Source of the DNA: VRUE01 sp035260485
GTDB lineage: Bacteria > Actinomycetota > Thermoleophilia > Solirubrobacterales > 70-9
DNA length: 40,622 nucleotides
Assembly: GCA_035260485.1 (NCBI GenBank)
Contig: DATFVC010000059.1
Span: 1-40,622, forward strand
Reading direction: 5' to 3'
Of the stretch, positions 16,098 through 24,253 are shown piece after piece; position 1 is the first letter of the stretch, and the number at the start of each line of letters is the position of its first letter. The notes below the pieces were generated by a model. That model was given only the letters and a program-made list of their open reading frames with translations. It was not told where the DNA came from and searched no databases. The translations under genes were made by a program, and so were the position numbers.

Positions 16098-16865
16098 TCA
16101 GTTGTTGATCTTCTCCGGCCGTTTGCGACCAGACTCCCGCACCTGGTAGTCCCCGCGGCTGAGCGCATTCTCCAGCCACACATAGAGGACGATGAAGAGG
16201 TAGCGACTGCCCATCTCTTTCATCGCCAGCTTCGGCACGCCGCTGGTGCGGTTGGTCCAGTTGGTCGGGATCACTTCGTAGCTATGCCCTCGAACGATCG
16301 CCTTCAGCGGCATCTCGACGGTCAGGTTGAAGTGCTTGGAGAGCAGCGGCTGGATCGTCTCGATCACCTCGCGCCGGTAGGCCTTGAAGGCGTTGGTGGT
16401 GTCGTTGTAGCGGTGGCGAAAGAGAATGCGGATGAACCAGTTGGCGAGGCGGTTGATCGTCAGCTTCAGCCGCGGGTAGTCGTGGACCTGAGCGCCGGGC
16501 ATGAAGCGAGAGCCAAAGGCGCAGTCCCAGCCCTCCTCGAGCAGCCGGTGGTAGCGGATGAGGTCCTCGGGATCGTCGGAGGCATCGGCCATGACGATCG
16601 CGACCGCGTCCCCCTCGAAGACGTCGAGGCCGGCCCGGATCGCCATCCCGAAGCCGCGTTCGTAGTGGGAGCGGTGGCAGCGCACCCGCGGGTTCGATGC
16701 GCCGATCGCTTCGACGACCTTGCCGGTCGAGTCCTCGCTGTCGTCGTCGACGACGATGACCTCGTAGTCGATCTGCTCCCGCTCCAGGGCCGCGACGACG
16801 CCTTCGACCGTGGCCCCGACCGAGCCCTCCTCATTCTGGGCCGGCATCACGACCGACAGTTTCAC
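16098..16865 (-). CDS. Family 2 glycosyltransferase, dolichyl/polyprenyl-phosphate hexose synthase-like
   Basis: 255 residues. The GT-A fold is clear: LSVVMPAQNEEGSVGATVEGV at the start, YEVIVVDDDSEDST, then a metal-binding DASDDPED near residue 95. NDTTNAFKAYRREVI matches the Dpm1-type family that loads a sugar onto polyprenyl phosphate. There is no membrane anchor except a weakly hydrophobic segment near residue 225 (YLFIVLYVWLENAL). It is the last gene of the minus-strand operon and overlaps the upstream SDR gene by four bases (ATGA type). A polyprenyl-phosphate sugar made here would be the natural donor for the GT-C enzymes in this window. That link is inference. Confidence 0.85.
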   Translation of the reverse strand: MKLSVVMPAQNEEGSVGATVEGVVAALEREQIDYEVIVVDDDSEDSTGKVVEAIGASNPRVRCHRSHYERGFGMAIRAGLDVFEGDAVAIVMADASDDPEDLIRYHRLLEEGWDCAFGSRFMPGAQVHDYPRLKLTINRLANWFIRILFRHRYNDTTNAFKAYRREVIETIQPLLSKHFNLTVEMPLKAIVRGHSYEVIPTNWTNRTSGVPKLAMKEMGSRYLFIVLYVWLENALSRGDYQVRESGRKRPEKINN

Positions 16866-17935
16866 GCCGGCGCCACCATCCAGCGCTCGGCGTTCTGCTC
16901 ATACATCTCGCGCAGAATGTCCTCCACCCCGTAGCGCAGCTTCCACTCTGGATAGTCGGCCTCGAACGGGGCCAGGTCGGAGATCCACCAGCGGTGGTCG
17001 CCGATTCGCGGCTCCTCCCCCATCTCCCAGCTCAACTCGCGGCCGGCTACCCGCTCGCAGATCTCGATCGCCTCCAACATCGAGCAGTTGCTGGTGCGAC
17101 CGCCGCCGATGTTGTAGACGGCGGCGGCGCGCGGGGCGCGATGGAAGGCGTGGAAGGCGGCGATCAGGTCGGCGCTGTGGATGTTGTCGCGGACCTGCTT
17201 GCCGTCGTAGCCGAAGACGGTGTACGGCGTGCCGGTCGCGGTGCACTTCATCAGGTAGGCGAGGAAGCCGTGCAGCTTGGCGCCGGCGTGCTGGGGGCCG
17301 GTCAGGCAGCCGCCGCGGAAACAGACCGTGGGCATGTCGAAGTAGCGGCCGTACTCCTGCACGAGCAGGTCGGCCGCCGCCTTGGAGACGCCGAACAGAG
17401 AGTGGGTCGAGGAGTCGATCGACATCGAGGTGTCGATGCCCTTGTAGAAGGCATGGGACTGCGGCAGCTCGAGCCGCAGCTCCAGATCTTCGAGCGGCAG
17501 CCGGTTTGGCGTGTCGCCGTAGACCTTGTTGGTCGAGCAGAAGACGAAGGGCGCGTCCGGGGCGTGGGCGCGGGCGGCCTCGAGCAGGTTGAGGGTGCCG
17601 TTTGCGTTGACGCCGAAGTCGGTCTGCGGCTCGCTCGCGGCCCAGTCGTGCGAGGGCTGGGCGGCGGTGTGGACGACCAGCTCGATCTTGCCGGCCTGCT
17701 CGCGAAAGATCCGCTCGACGGCATCGGTGTCGCGGATATCGGCGTTCTCCACCCGGAGCTCGGGGTGGGCGGCGAGAAGCCGCTCGGTCACGTGCGAGGT
17801 CGAGGCCTCGGGACCGAAGAAGCGGGCCCGCATGTCGTTCTCGATGCCGATCACGTCGAAACCCTCGGCGACGAAGTGCTCAACCGCCTCGGAGCCGATC
17901 AGCCCTCCCGAGCCGGTGATGATCGCTACCGCCAT
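16862..17935 (-). CDS. Extended SDR, CDP-tyvelose/CDP-paratose 2-epimerase-like
   Basis: 357 residues. The NAD-binding motif is TGSGGLIGSEAV at residues 7-18. VVHTAAQPSHDWA and FCSTNKVYGDTPN cover strands 4 and 5. The catalytic region reads HSLFGVSKAAADLLVQEYG: the Lys is present but the Tyr position is Phe, which as I recall is shared by many members of this HSLFG-type subfamily. Further subfamily marks are FRGGCLTGPQHAGAKLHGFLAYL and FGYDGKQVRDNIHSADL. It probably epimerises or modifies a nucleotide-activated hexose. It abuts the second SDR gene (stop/start at 17935/17936) and overlaps the downstream GT2 by four bases, so all are co-translated. The substrate nucleotide sugar is not determined. 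Confidence 0.83.
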   Translation of the reverse strand: MAVAIITGSGGLIGSEAVEHFVAEGFDVIGIENDMRARFFGPEASTSHVTERLLAAHPELRVENADIRDTDAVERIFREQAGKIELVVHTAAQPSHDWAASEPQTDFGVNANGTLNLLEAARAHAPDAPFVFCSTNKVYGDTPNRLPLEDLELRLELPQSHAFYKGIDTSMSIDSSTHSLFGVSKAAADLLVQEYGRYFDMPTVCFRGGCLTGPQHAGAKLHGFLAYLMKCTATGTPYTVFGYDGKQVRDNIHSADLIAAFHAFHRAPRAAAVYNIGGGRTSNCSMLEAIEICERVAGRELSWEMGEEPRIGDHRWWISDLAPFEADYPEWKLRYGVEDILREMYEQNAERWMVAPA

Positions 17936-19033
17936 TCAGCTTTGCTCCCTTCTCCCAACCGGGGCCTCGATGTTCAGGGCCGATGCGATCCGCTCCGGAT
18001 CGGCAGCGATCCAATCATGGATGTCGGCGAGGACGCGCTCCGCGCTGCGTCGCGGGCGCCACTCGTCAAGGCCGAAGAGCCTCTCGCAGTCGGAGATGTA
18101 GATGGGGACGTCGCCGGTTCGGGTCTCCAGCACCGGCTCGATCGGCACCTCGTTGCCGCTCAGCTGGCGGCAGATCTCCGTCGTCTCCAGCAGCGAGAGG
18201 CTGCACTCGCGACCACCGCCGGCGTTGACTGTGCGCCCGTCCCACTCGACGGGATCGAGAAGCTGGCGCTCGACCAGGTCGACCAGATCCTCGACGTGGA
18301 GCAGGTCGCGGACCTGCTTTCCCCTGCCGCCGAAGCCGATGTATTTGAGCGGATTGCGGAACTGGTGGGCGAGCATCCAATGGGTGAATACCCCCTGATC
18401 GACCTTTCCCATCTGCCAGGGCCCGGCGATCACTCCGCAGCGATCGACCACGGCGGGCACGCCGAAGCCGGCCCGGTACTCCTCGATCAAGAGCTCGGCG
18501 GCGAGCTTGGTCGTTCCGTAGAGGGTGCGGGCGCCGGCAATCGGGAACTCCTCGGAGATGCCGGCCGCAGAAGCGCCGGCGACGTCCTGCTCCTCGGCGA
18601 GCTCGAAACGGGTCGGCGCCTCCTCCAGCTTCAAGCTCAGCTGCGGCTCGACCGGGTAGACCCTGCTGGTCGAGAGGAAGACCATGAAGGCGCCGTCGCG
18701 CCGGGCCAGCTCGAGACAGTTGTAAGCGCCGGTCAGGTTGGTGTGGACAAGGTAGGACGTGTCGCCGTCGACCCCGCTCATCACGGAAGGCTCCGCCGAG
18801 CACTCGATCAGCGCCGATAGCTCCGGCAGTCGCTTCAGGTCATCGAGTTCGCGCACGTCGCCCTTTACGAACTCCACCCCAGCTGCCTCTAGGCGCGGAA
18901 GGTTCAATTCCGAACCACGTCGGTAGAGGTTGTCGAGCACAAAGACCTCCCACTCGGGATGGCGAGCGGCAAGCGAAACAGCGAGGTTGGAACCGACGAA
19001 ACCGGCTCCTCCGGTGATCAGAAGGCGGCTCAT
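17936..19033 (-). CDS. Extended SDR, NAD-dependent epimerase/dehydratase (second of a pair)
   Basis: 365 residues with GGAGFVGSNLAVSLA at the N-terminus and a standard catalytic set: FLSTSRVYP (Ser) and TLYGTTKLAAELLIEEY (Tyr and Lys, YxxxK intact). The segment CGVIAGPWQMGKVDQGVFTHWMLAHQFRNPLKYIGFGGRGKQVRDLLHVEDL places it in the same CDP-paratose 2-epimerase-like branch as its neighbour. The two are not close copies, so they may do successive steps on one sugar or form a heteromeric enzyme. It overlaps the upstream membrane GT2 gene by four bases. Both functions are assigned by family only. Confidence 0.84.
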   Translation of the reverse strand: MSRLLITGGAGFVGSNLAVSLAARHPEWEVFVLDNLYRRGSELNLPRLEAAGVEFVKGDVRELDDLKRLPELSALIECSAEPSVMSGVDGDTSYLVHTNLTGAYNCLELARRDGAFMVFLSTSRVYPVEPQLSLKLEEAPTRFELAEEQDVAGASAAGISEEFPIAGARTLYGTTKLAAELLIEEYRAGFGVPAVVDRCGVIAGPWQMGKVDQGVFTHWMLAHQFRNPLKYIGFGGRGKQVRDLLHVEDLVDLVERQLLDPVEWDGRTVNAGGGRECSLSLLETTEICRQLSGNEVPIEPVLETRTGDVPIYISDCERLFGLDEWRPRRSAERVLADIHDWIAADPERIASALNIEAPVGRREQS

Positions 19034-19986
19034 CGGCGGGCCGGTGACCCTATCAATCCCGACTTCTGACTCTCGATGCTGGCCAGCGACACCGCACGGG
19101 TCTGCGAAAACAGAACGAACAGCGTGACGAAGTTGCCGAGGGCGACCAACGAGACGATCAGCGAGCCAAGCACGGTGAAGCTCGCCCAGCCCGGGATTGC
19201 CGAATCGGAGAACAGCTTGATGCCGACCACCACGAGCGCGAGGACAACCCCGAGCACCAGGAAGAAGACGAAGACCGCGAGCGCCCTGATCGCGATCCGA
19301 TCCGTGAACGGCATCAACATCCGCAGGCCGTGCATCCCCAGCCGGCCGAAGGTCATCTTCGACTCTCCCTCGTAGCGCTCGCCCCGCTCACAGGGCACGA
19401 ACTCGATCGGCAGGTCGAGAGCCAGAATTGCCGAGGAGTAGGAGAGATCGAAGGTGGGATGCAGAAGCGCCCTTCTGGCAATCGAGCCGGACATCGCGGC
19501 GAAGTTACCGGAGCGCACGGTGGTGCCCGTCAACGCTCGGAAGAGCAGCGTGAAGAGTCGATACATGACCTTGAACCTGATCGACTCCTTGCGCTTCGTC
19601 CTCCGCGCCAGCGCAACTTTCCGGCGCGGACGAGGCTCGTCTTGAAGCGGCGAAAGCAGGCGGGGCAGATCGTCTGGCTGGTCCTCCCCGTCGGCGTCGA
19701 GGGTGACGATCACGTCGTCGTCGTCGACCCCGGGCAGGATCTCGCGCAGGGCATAGACGATCGCTCTCTGGTGGCCAAGATTGAAGGGTGGCTGGAGGAC
19801 CGTAACGTCCGTGAACTGGTCCAGCTCCTCGATCTCGAGGTCCTGACCGGCGGTGTCGTCGATCACGACGAACTCGGTCGGTCCGCTACCGGTCCCGGAC
19901 TCGGCGAGGACCTTCAGCAGCCGCTGGCGCAGCAACACGAAGGAACGGACGTCCCGATAGACGGGAGTGACGATCCAGGTGCTCAC
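19030..19986 (-). CDS. Family 2 glycosyltransferase with two C-terminal membrane helices (GtrB/ArnC-like)
   Basis: 318 residues. The N-terminal GT-A domain begins TWIVTPVYRDVRSF and has FVVIDDTAG and the DADGEDQPDDL acidic motif near residue 98. Two hydrophobic segments follow at about 235-260 (ALAVFVFFLVLGVVLALVVV) and 270-300, as in GtrB and ArnC, which load a sugar onto undecaprenyl phosphate at the inner face of the membrane. It lies directly after the GT-C gene with a four-base overlap. That pairing is the classic arrangement in which the first enzyme makes polyprenyl-phosphate sugar and the second uses it outside. The sugar is unknown. Confidence 0.87.
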   Translation of the reverse strand: MSTWIVTPVYRDVRSFVLLRQRLLKVLAESGTGSGPTEFVVIDDTAGQDLEIEELDQFTDVTVLQPPFNLGHQRAIVYALREILPGVDDDDVIVTLDADGEDQPDDLPRLLSPLQDEPRPRRKVALARRTKRKESIRFKVMYRLFTLLFRALTGTTVRSGNFAAMSGSIARRALLHPTFDLSYSSAILALDLPIEFVPCERGERYEGESKMTFGRLGMHGLRMLMPFTDRIAIRALAVFVFFLVLGVVLALVVVGIKLFSDSAIPGWASFTVLGSLIVSLVALGNFVTLFVLFSQTRAVSLASIESQKSGLIGSPARR

Positions 19987-21878
19987 GATGCAGGCTCCGT
20001 ACTTGGAGCACGCTTCAGCAGTCTGTAGTCACCGACGCTCAGGAATGGCCGGAATTCCCGTCGCATGTAGCGGACCAGCGGCACATCGGGAATCGTCCCC
20101 GCGCTCCAGGCCGCGGCAAGCGGTTCGTTTTCCAGCAGGCAGAGGCCTGGATCTGGGTCGACTTCTTCGATCACCCGTCGCTGGTGTGCGTCGTCGAAGA
20201 GCGTCGTCCAGCCCGTGGCGTTGTAGCCGGTTGGCGGTTCTTGGTCGGTCCAGATGTAGAAGCTGTTCATCCCGGGCAGCATCACGAAAGAACGGCAGTT
20301 GGCGTCGATCAAGTGCGTTACGCGCCGGTACAGCTCTACTTCGGTTGGGGCGAGGCGTACGTCTCGCGCTCCAGGAAGATCGAGTGGCACTCGCGAATCG
20401 TAGGCGGCCCGCGCTTCGTCCAGGGGTTCGCGCAGGGTCGTGTTCGCGACGAAGCCGATCAGGGCGACGGCCGCGACGGCGCCGACCGCGACAAGCCCGC
20501 GGCGCGCCTGCTCGCCGGTGACGCTCCGGGTCAGGCCCCTCACGCCGTTGGCGACGCAGATCGCCCCGACCGGCGCCAGCAGGAAGGCCGACCAGAGGAT
20601 CTGGCTGCCCGCGACGGGGAACGCGTGCAGGGCCTGCAGGACTGCCAGCGGCGGCAGCAGAAGGAGCGCGAAGGTGGTCGCCGGTCGCGATTCGCCCGGC
20701 GGCGGGATCAGCGCCACCCAGGCAAACGAGAGCAGGCTCAACTGGTACCCGCTCAAGCCTGTCGCTTCGAAGGGGAGGGTCTTGCCGATTGGCGAGAGGG
20801 CCATCTCGACGCCGATCAGGATGCTCAGCAGCGAGACCGCCCCGGCCCAGACCGGCCCAGACTCGCGGCCGCGGGCGACGTACCAGTAGGCAACGGCCCC
20901 GCCCAGCGCGATCGCGTCGAAGACGTGGACCCGGCTCGACATCAGGAAGGGCAGCGAGAAAGCGTCCGCCTGCCGCAGTGGCTGGCCGATCAGGCCTTCG
21001 ACCAGGCCGCTCGGGCTGGTGCCCGCGGCGAGGATCGCGAGGCAGCTCGTCACGCCTACCGCAAGCAGGCCGCCCAGCAGCCACCAAAGCTCTTCGGGGG
21101 GGCGGCGGCGAGTCTCGCGAGCGCGCAGCGCGATCACCACTGCAAGCGCCGCAACCGCGACATGGACCGCGTAGTGACGAGCCCAGGCTTCGCCCAGCTT
21201 GCTCGTCATCAAGGCGAATGGGATGACCACGAACCCGATCTCGACCAGCAGGCGCAACCAGCGCCTGCTCGCAAGCGGCACATAGCTGACAGCGCAGACG
21301 AGGACCACGGCGGCGAGAGCGAAGGCGCCGACATTGATCTTGACCAGGATCAGGGCCGCAACCGCCCCTCCCAAAAGCGCCATCGCGCCCACGGATGCCT
21401 TCACCCGCACCCCACAGGAAATCGCGACGATCGCTGCCAGCAGCAGGCAAACGAGGCCGCCGGCGTGCATCGGCTCGCTGACGAACGTCTCAAGCGAAGC
21501 GAAAACGAGCATCTGGGTCACCAGCCCGAGCAAGTAGCTGCCCGTCATCCGCGCCGTGGCGAGCCCGATCGTGAGACTGGAGACGATCCAGACGGCCAGG
21601 GTCACGCTCCTCCCACCGTCGAGGGTGACCGGTATTCCGAAGGTCGAGAACAGCCCTCCCCATGCCTCGTAGTAGAAGGGGCCGTACTGACTGAAGACAT
21701 CGTCGTAGAGCGAGCCGTGATTGACGAACGACTTGAGCGCGATCAGCATGTAGCCCTCGTCGTCGTAGGAGGGGAAGGCGAAGAACATCTGCGGGCGGGC
21801 GACCAGATAGGTGACGGCGGTGACCGCCGCGAAGGCGAGGGCGGCGGCAGCCAGCTTGGCGATAGGCACGTTTCGCAT
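19983..21878 (-). CDS. Polytopic GT-C membrane glycosyltransferase (GT39-like)
   Basis: 631 residues. One N-terminal helix is followed by FAFPSYDDEGYMLIALKSF, an acidic loop with DDEGY as in GT39/PMT-type enzymes, and YDDVFSQYGPFYYEAWGG. Roughly a dozen hydrophobic segments reach to about residue 480, then a soluble region of about 130 residues follows (VELYRRVTHLIDANCRSFVMLPGMNSFYIWTDQ is in it, given as separate motifs ELYRRV and MLPGMNSFY). It is the first gene of a five-gene minus-strand operon joined by four-base overlaps or direct abutment. It starts 37 bp from the divergent PPTase gene. The likely donor is the polyprenyl-linked sugar made by the next gene. Confidence 0.78.
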   Translation of the reverse strand: MRNVPIAKLAAAALAFAAVTAVTYLVARPQMFFAFPSYDDEGYMLIALKSFVNHGSLYDDVFSQYGPFYYEAWGGLFSTFGIPVTLDGGRSVTLAVWIVSSLTIGLATARMTGSYLLGLVTQMLVFASLETFVSEPMHAGGLVCLLLAAIVAISCGVRVKASVGAMALLGGAVAALILVKINVGAFALAAVVLVCAVSYVPLASRRWLRLLVEIGFVVIPFALMTSKLGEAWARHYAVHVAVAALAVVIALRARETRRRPPEELWWLLGGLLAVGVTSCLAILAAGTSPSGLVEGLIGQPLRQADAFSLPFLMSSRVHVFDAIALGGAVAYWYVARGRESGPVWAGAVSLLSILIGVEMALSPIGKTLPFEATGLSGYQLSLLSFAWVALIPPPGESRPATTFALLLLPPLAVLQALHAFPVAGSQILWSAFLLAPVGAICVANGVRGLTRSVTGEQARRGLVAVGAVAAVALIGFVANTTLREPLDEARAAYDSRVPLDLPGARDVRLAPTEVELYRRVTHLIDANCRSFVMLPGMNSFYIWTDQEPPTGYNATGWTTLFDDAHQRRVIEEVDPDPGLCLLENEPLAAAWSAGTIPDVPLVRYMRREFRPFLSVGDYRLLKRAPSTEPAS

Positions 21879-21915
21879 TGCGGGGCTCTCGGTACGCTGC
21901 CGCGGTGAAGGGCTC

Positions 21916-22569
21916 GTGACGCTATCAACCAGCTCCGTCGAGAGGACATCGATATCCGCGGCCGAGATCCACGTCTGGCACGCGCAGCTCGACCGAGATG
22001 TGTGCCCCCCCGCCGACCGCCTCCCCCTGGAAGAGCGGGAGCGCGCCGCGCGGCTGAATCGTCCGCTCGCACAAAGGCGCTGGGTGGCAGCACGCTGGGC
22101 GCTGCGGGAGGTACTGGGCCGCTACCTGGACGAGGATCCGGCAGCGGTCGAGCTGCGGATCGCCGAGCAGGGCAAGCCGATGCTCGCCGCGCCCTCTTCA
22201 TCCCTTCGCTTCAACCTCAGCCACTCGGGCGGCCGGGCCCTGGTAGCCGTCACTTGGGAGCGCGAAGTCGGGGTGGACATAGAGCAGGTCAGGCCGCGCG
22301 GCGATCTCCTGGCTCTCGCCCGCCGCGCCCTTGAACCAGCGGAGGCCGATGCGATCGTAGAGATGTCACCCGAGGCCCGGCCGGCCGCGTTCCACGCGGC
22401 CTGGACCCGGCGGGAGGCGGTCGCGAAGTGCCTTGGAACGGGTCTAGCGGCGCCGCTGCCCGAGGGAGTGGTGGTGGCGGTATCGGCCCTCAATGCCGGC
22501 CCCGGATTTGCCGCCGCAATCGCCGTGAGCGGAACCGGTCTGCCGCCGCCGCGGCACTTTGTTATCTAG
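21916..22569 (+). CDS. Sfp-type 4'-phosphopantetheinyl transferase
   Basis: 217 residues from the GTG at 21916 (VTLSTSSVERTSI); the frame is open further upstream but would run into the divergent gene. Motifs are those of Sfp/HetI/AcpT: RRWVAARWALREVLGRYL, KPMLAAPSSSLRFNLSHSGG (region with FNLSHSG), GVDIEQVRP with the Mg-binding Asp, and FHAAWTRREAVAKCLGTGL with the Trp-Thr-x-x-Glu-Ala-x-x-Lys signature. It transfers phosphopantetheine from CoA to carrier-protein serines, here most plausibly Ser540 and Ser1590 of the NRPS at 4976-10993. Its place inside the same locus, 11 kb away, supports this. Its 3' end overlaps the convergent membrane-protein gene by eight bases. Confidence 0.9.
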   Translation: MTLSTSSVERTSISAAEIHVWHAQLDRDVCPPADRLPLEERERAARLNRPLAQRRWVAARWALREVLGRYLDEDPAAVELRIAEQGKPMLAAPSSSLRFNLSHSGGRALVAVTWEREVGVDIEQVRPRGDLLALARRALEPAEADAIVEMSPEARPAAFHAAWTRREAVAKCLGTGLAAPLPEGVVVAVSALNAGPGFAAAIAVSGTGLPPPRHFVI

Positions 22570-24253
22570 CCCGGCAGACGGCCGTCGGCTGGGTAGCTTC
22601 CACCCGCAGGCGCCAAGGTCGGGTAGTCGAATCGCGGGGAATACGAAGCAGCGTCGTCGAACCGCCGGGCACCCCTTCGCTGACGAGCGGGTATTCGGCG
22701 ACCGCGAAGCGACGCAGGCGAATGGTCCCCGGATCGCCAGAAGCCAACTCGATCTTCGTCGAGCCTGGGTGGAGGATCAGCACGGGCGCATCGGCGCCAC
22801 GCCCCCCCCGGACTCGTATACACCGATCGCCGCGGTCGGGCCCGAGACCGGCCTGCGACTCGATTTCGCTCGTCACCGGCAGGGCGCTGGCGAGGACGAT
22901 GTCGGCCTGCGCTCGGCCGGCTTCGGGGGCCCTCGCCAGCTCGGCCGGCGTATACGCGGGAGAACCGTATTCACGCATAGCCGTCAGGTACTCCCCGGCC
23001 TGAATTTCGTTGAGAAAGGAGGTTCCGGCGATTTCCTGGGGGAGCGCAAAAGACGGTTCTACGCTGTGTTCGGAGATCTCGATCGCAGCCAGGTCGGCCC
23101 GCGTCAGCACGGTCTGCGAACGCAGGAAGTCCCGGCCTTCCCGCAGGGGAACGAGGTTGAAGACCGCAACCGCCACGGTGACGGCCCCAGCCACAACCAG
23201 CGCCCCTCTGCCGAAGCGCACGCCTTTCAACAGGTCGGCGGCGATGAGGACGAGGAAGGCCGCCCCCGCGTACAGGTATCTGCTCGAGTACGCCTCCCGT
23301 CCAGGGAAGTAGTTGAACGCGGCGAGGAACCAGAACGCAGCCGCCGAGGCGACGACGGGCCAAAGGCGGGGGGAGAAGGCGCGCTTGCGGCGCCAGCCGT
23401 AGACGACAAGGGCGGCAAGCCCAACCAGCACGAACGGACCCCATTGCGAGCGGCCGACCGCTTCGTCGGCGATCGTGCTCAGAGCCAGCAGCGAGTCGAC
23501 CGAGGCGGAGAGGCCTTCAAAGACGAAGCGTGGCGAGACCAGGACGTTGTGGAAGGACAGATGTCCTTCGGCGTCGTGGCCCCATCCTCCGTACCACGCG
23601 AGGTAGAGCAGCAGCGGCACGGTGGCGACGTAGGCGCGTCGCAGCCCTCGCCGGCGGCGGCGCTGGAAGACGTCCACCGCAGCCCCCAAGGCAAAGGCCA
23701 CCCCCAGGCTGGAGAAGCCGATCGCGACCGCCAAAGAGACGCAGGCGATGACGTCCCCTCGCGAATCGTCGCGGTCCAGGGCGAGCAGCATCGCGACGCC
23801 GAACAGGAGCGAGCCGACGAAGCCGATCTCGAATGGCCAAAGCAGGACCTGCCAGGCGGGACCGAGGAAGAGCAGCAGCACGGCGGCGATCAGAGCGGGC
23901 CAGGCGCCGATGCGGCGGCGGACGTAGACGAAGACCAGGACCGCAGTGAGCAACAAGGCGACGGTCAGCGCGACGAATTCCGGCGTCCCCGAGCTCATGC
24001 CGAAGAGCCGCAGGAGCAGCTGGTCGATCGCGACTGGGATCACGACGATGTGCTCGTTGTGGGGCTGCAGGAACGCATCGGCGGTGAACCCGCGCCTGTG
24101 CATCAGGAACTCCCAGCTGTCCTGGAAGGGGGCCAGACCGGAGGCATACGTGAGCAACACCACCGCGGAGGCGAGCAGCGCCAATCCGAGCATGACGACC
24201 GCCGCGTTTTGCTTCAGCCAGTCCTTGGTTCCAGCGACCCGATCGGCCGTCAC
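22562..24253 (-). CDS. Polytopic membrane protein, probable GT-C type glycosyltransferase
   Basis: 563 residues. There is one helix near residue 18-40, an extracytoplasmic loop with LAPFQDSWEFLMHRRGFTADAFLQPHNEHIV, and about nine more hydrophobic segments up to residue 375. A soluble domain of about 190 residues follows. The layout (acidic/aromatic first loop, then many helices, then an outer domain) fits the GT-C superfamily, and uncharacterised proteins with PHNEH motifs occur in polysaccharide loci. A clear DxD/DDE motif is missing, so the enzyme activity is uncertain. It overlaps the upstream glycosidase-like gene by four bases and the convergent PPTase gene by eight. Confidence 0.65.
   Translation of the reverse strand: MTADRVAGTKDWLKQNAAVVMLGLALLASAVVLLTYASGLAPFQDSWEFLMHRRGFTADAFLQPHNEHIVVIPVAIDQLLLRLFGMSSGTPEFVALTVALLLTAVLVFVYVRRRIGAWPALIAAVLLLFLGPAWQVLLWPFEIGFVGSLLFGVAMLLALDRDDSRGDVIACVSLAVAIGFSSLGVAFALGAAVDVFQRRRRRGLRRAYVATVPLLLYLAWYGGWGHDAEGHLSFHNVLVSPRFVFEGLSASVDSLLALSTIADEAVGRSQWGPFVLVGLAALVVYGWRRKRAFSPRLWPVVASAAAFWFLAAFNYFPGREAYSSRYLYAGAAFLVLIAADLLKGVRFGRGALVVAGAVTVAVAVFNLVPLREGRDFLRSQTVLTRADLAAIEISEHSVEPSFALPQEIAGTSFLNEIQAGEYLTAMREYGSPAYTPAELARAPEAGRAQADIVLASALPVTSEIESQAGLGPDRGDRCIRVRGGRGADAPVLILHPGSTKIELASGDPGTIRLRRFAVAEYPLVSEGVPGGSTTLLRIPRDSTTRPWRLRVEATQPTAVCRAR

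Noticed and set aside
16994..18820. Open frame of 608 codons on the plus strand
   Set aside because: It is antisense to the two SDR genes, whose motifs and four-base overlaps are convincing. It spans both genes, which a real product would not do.
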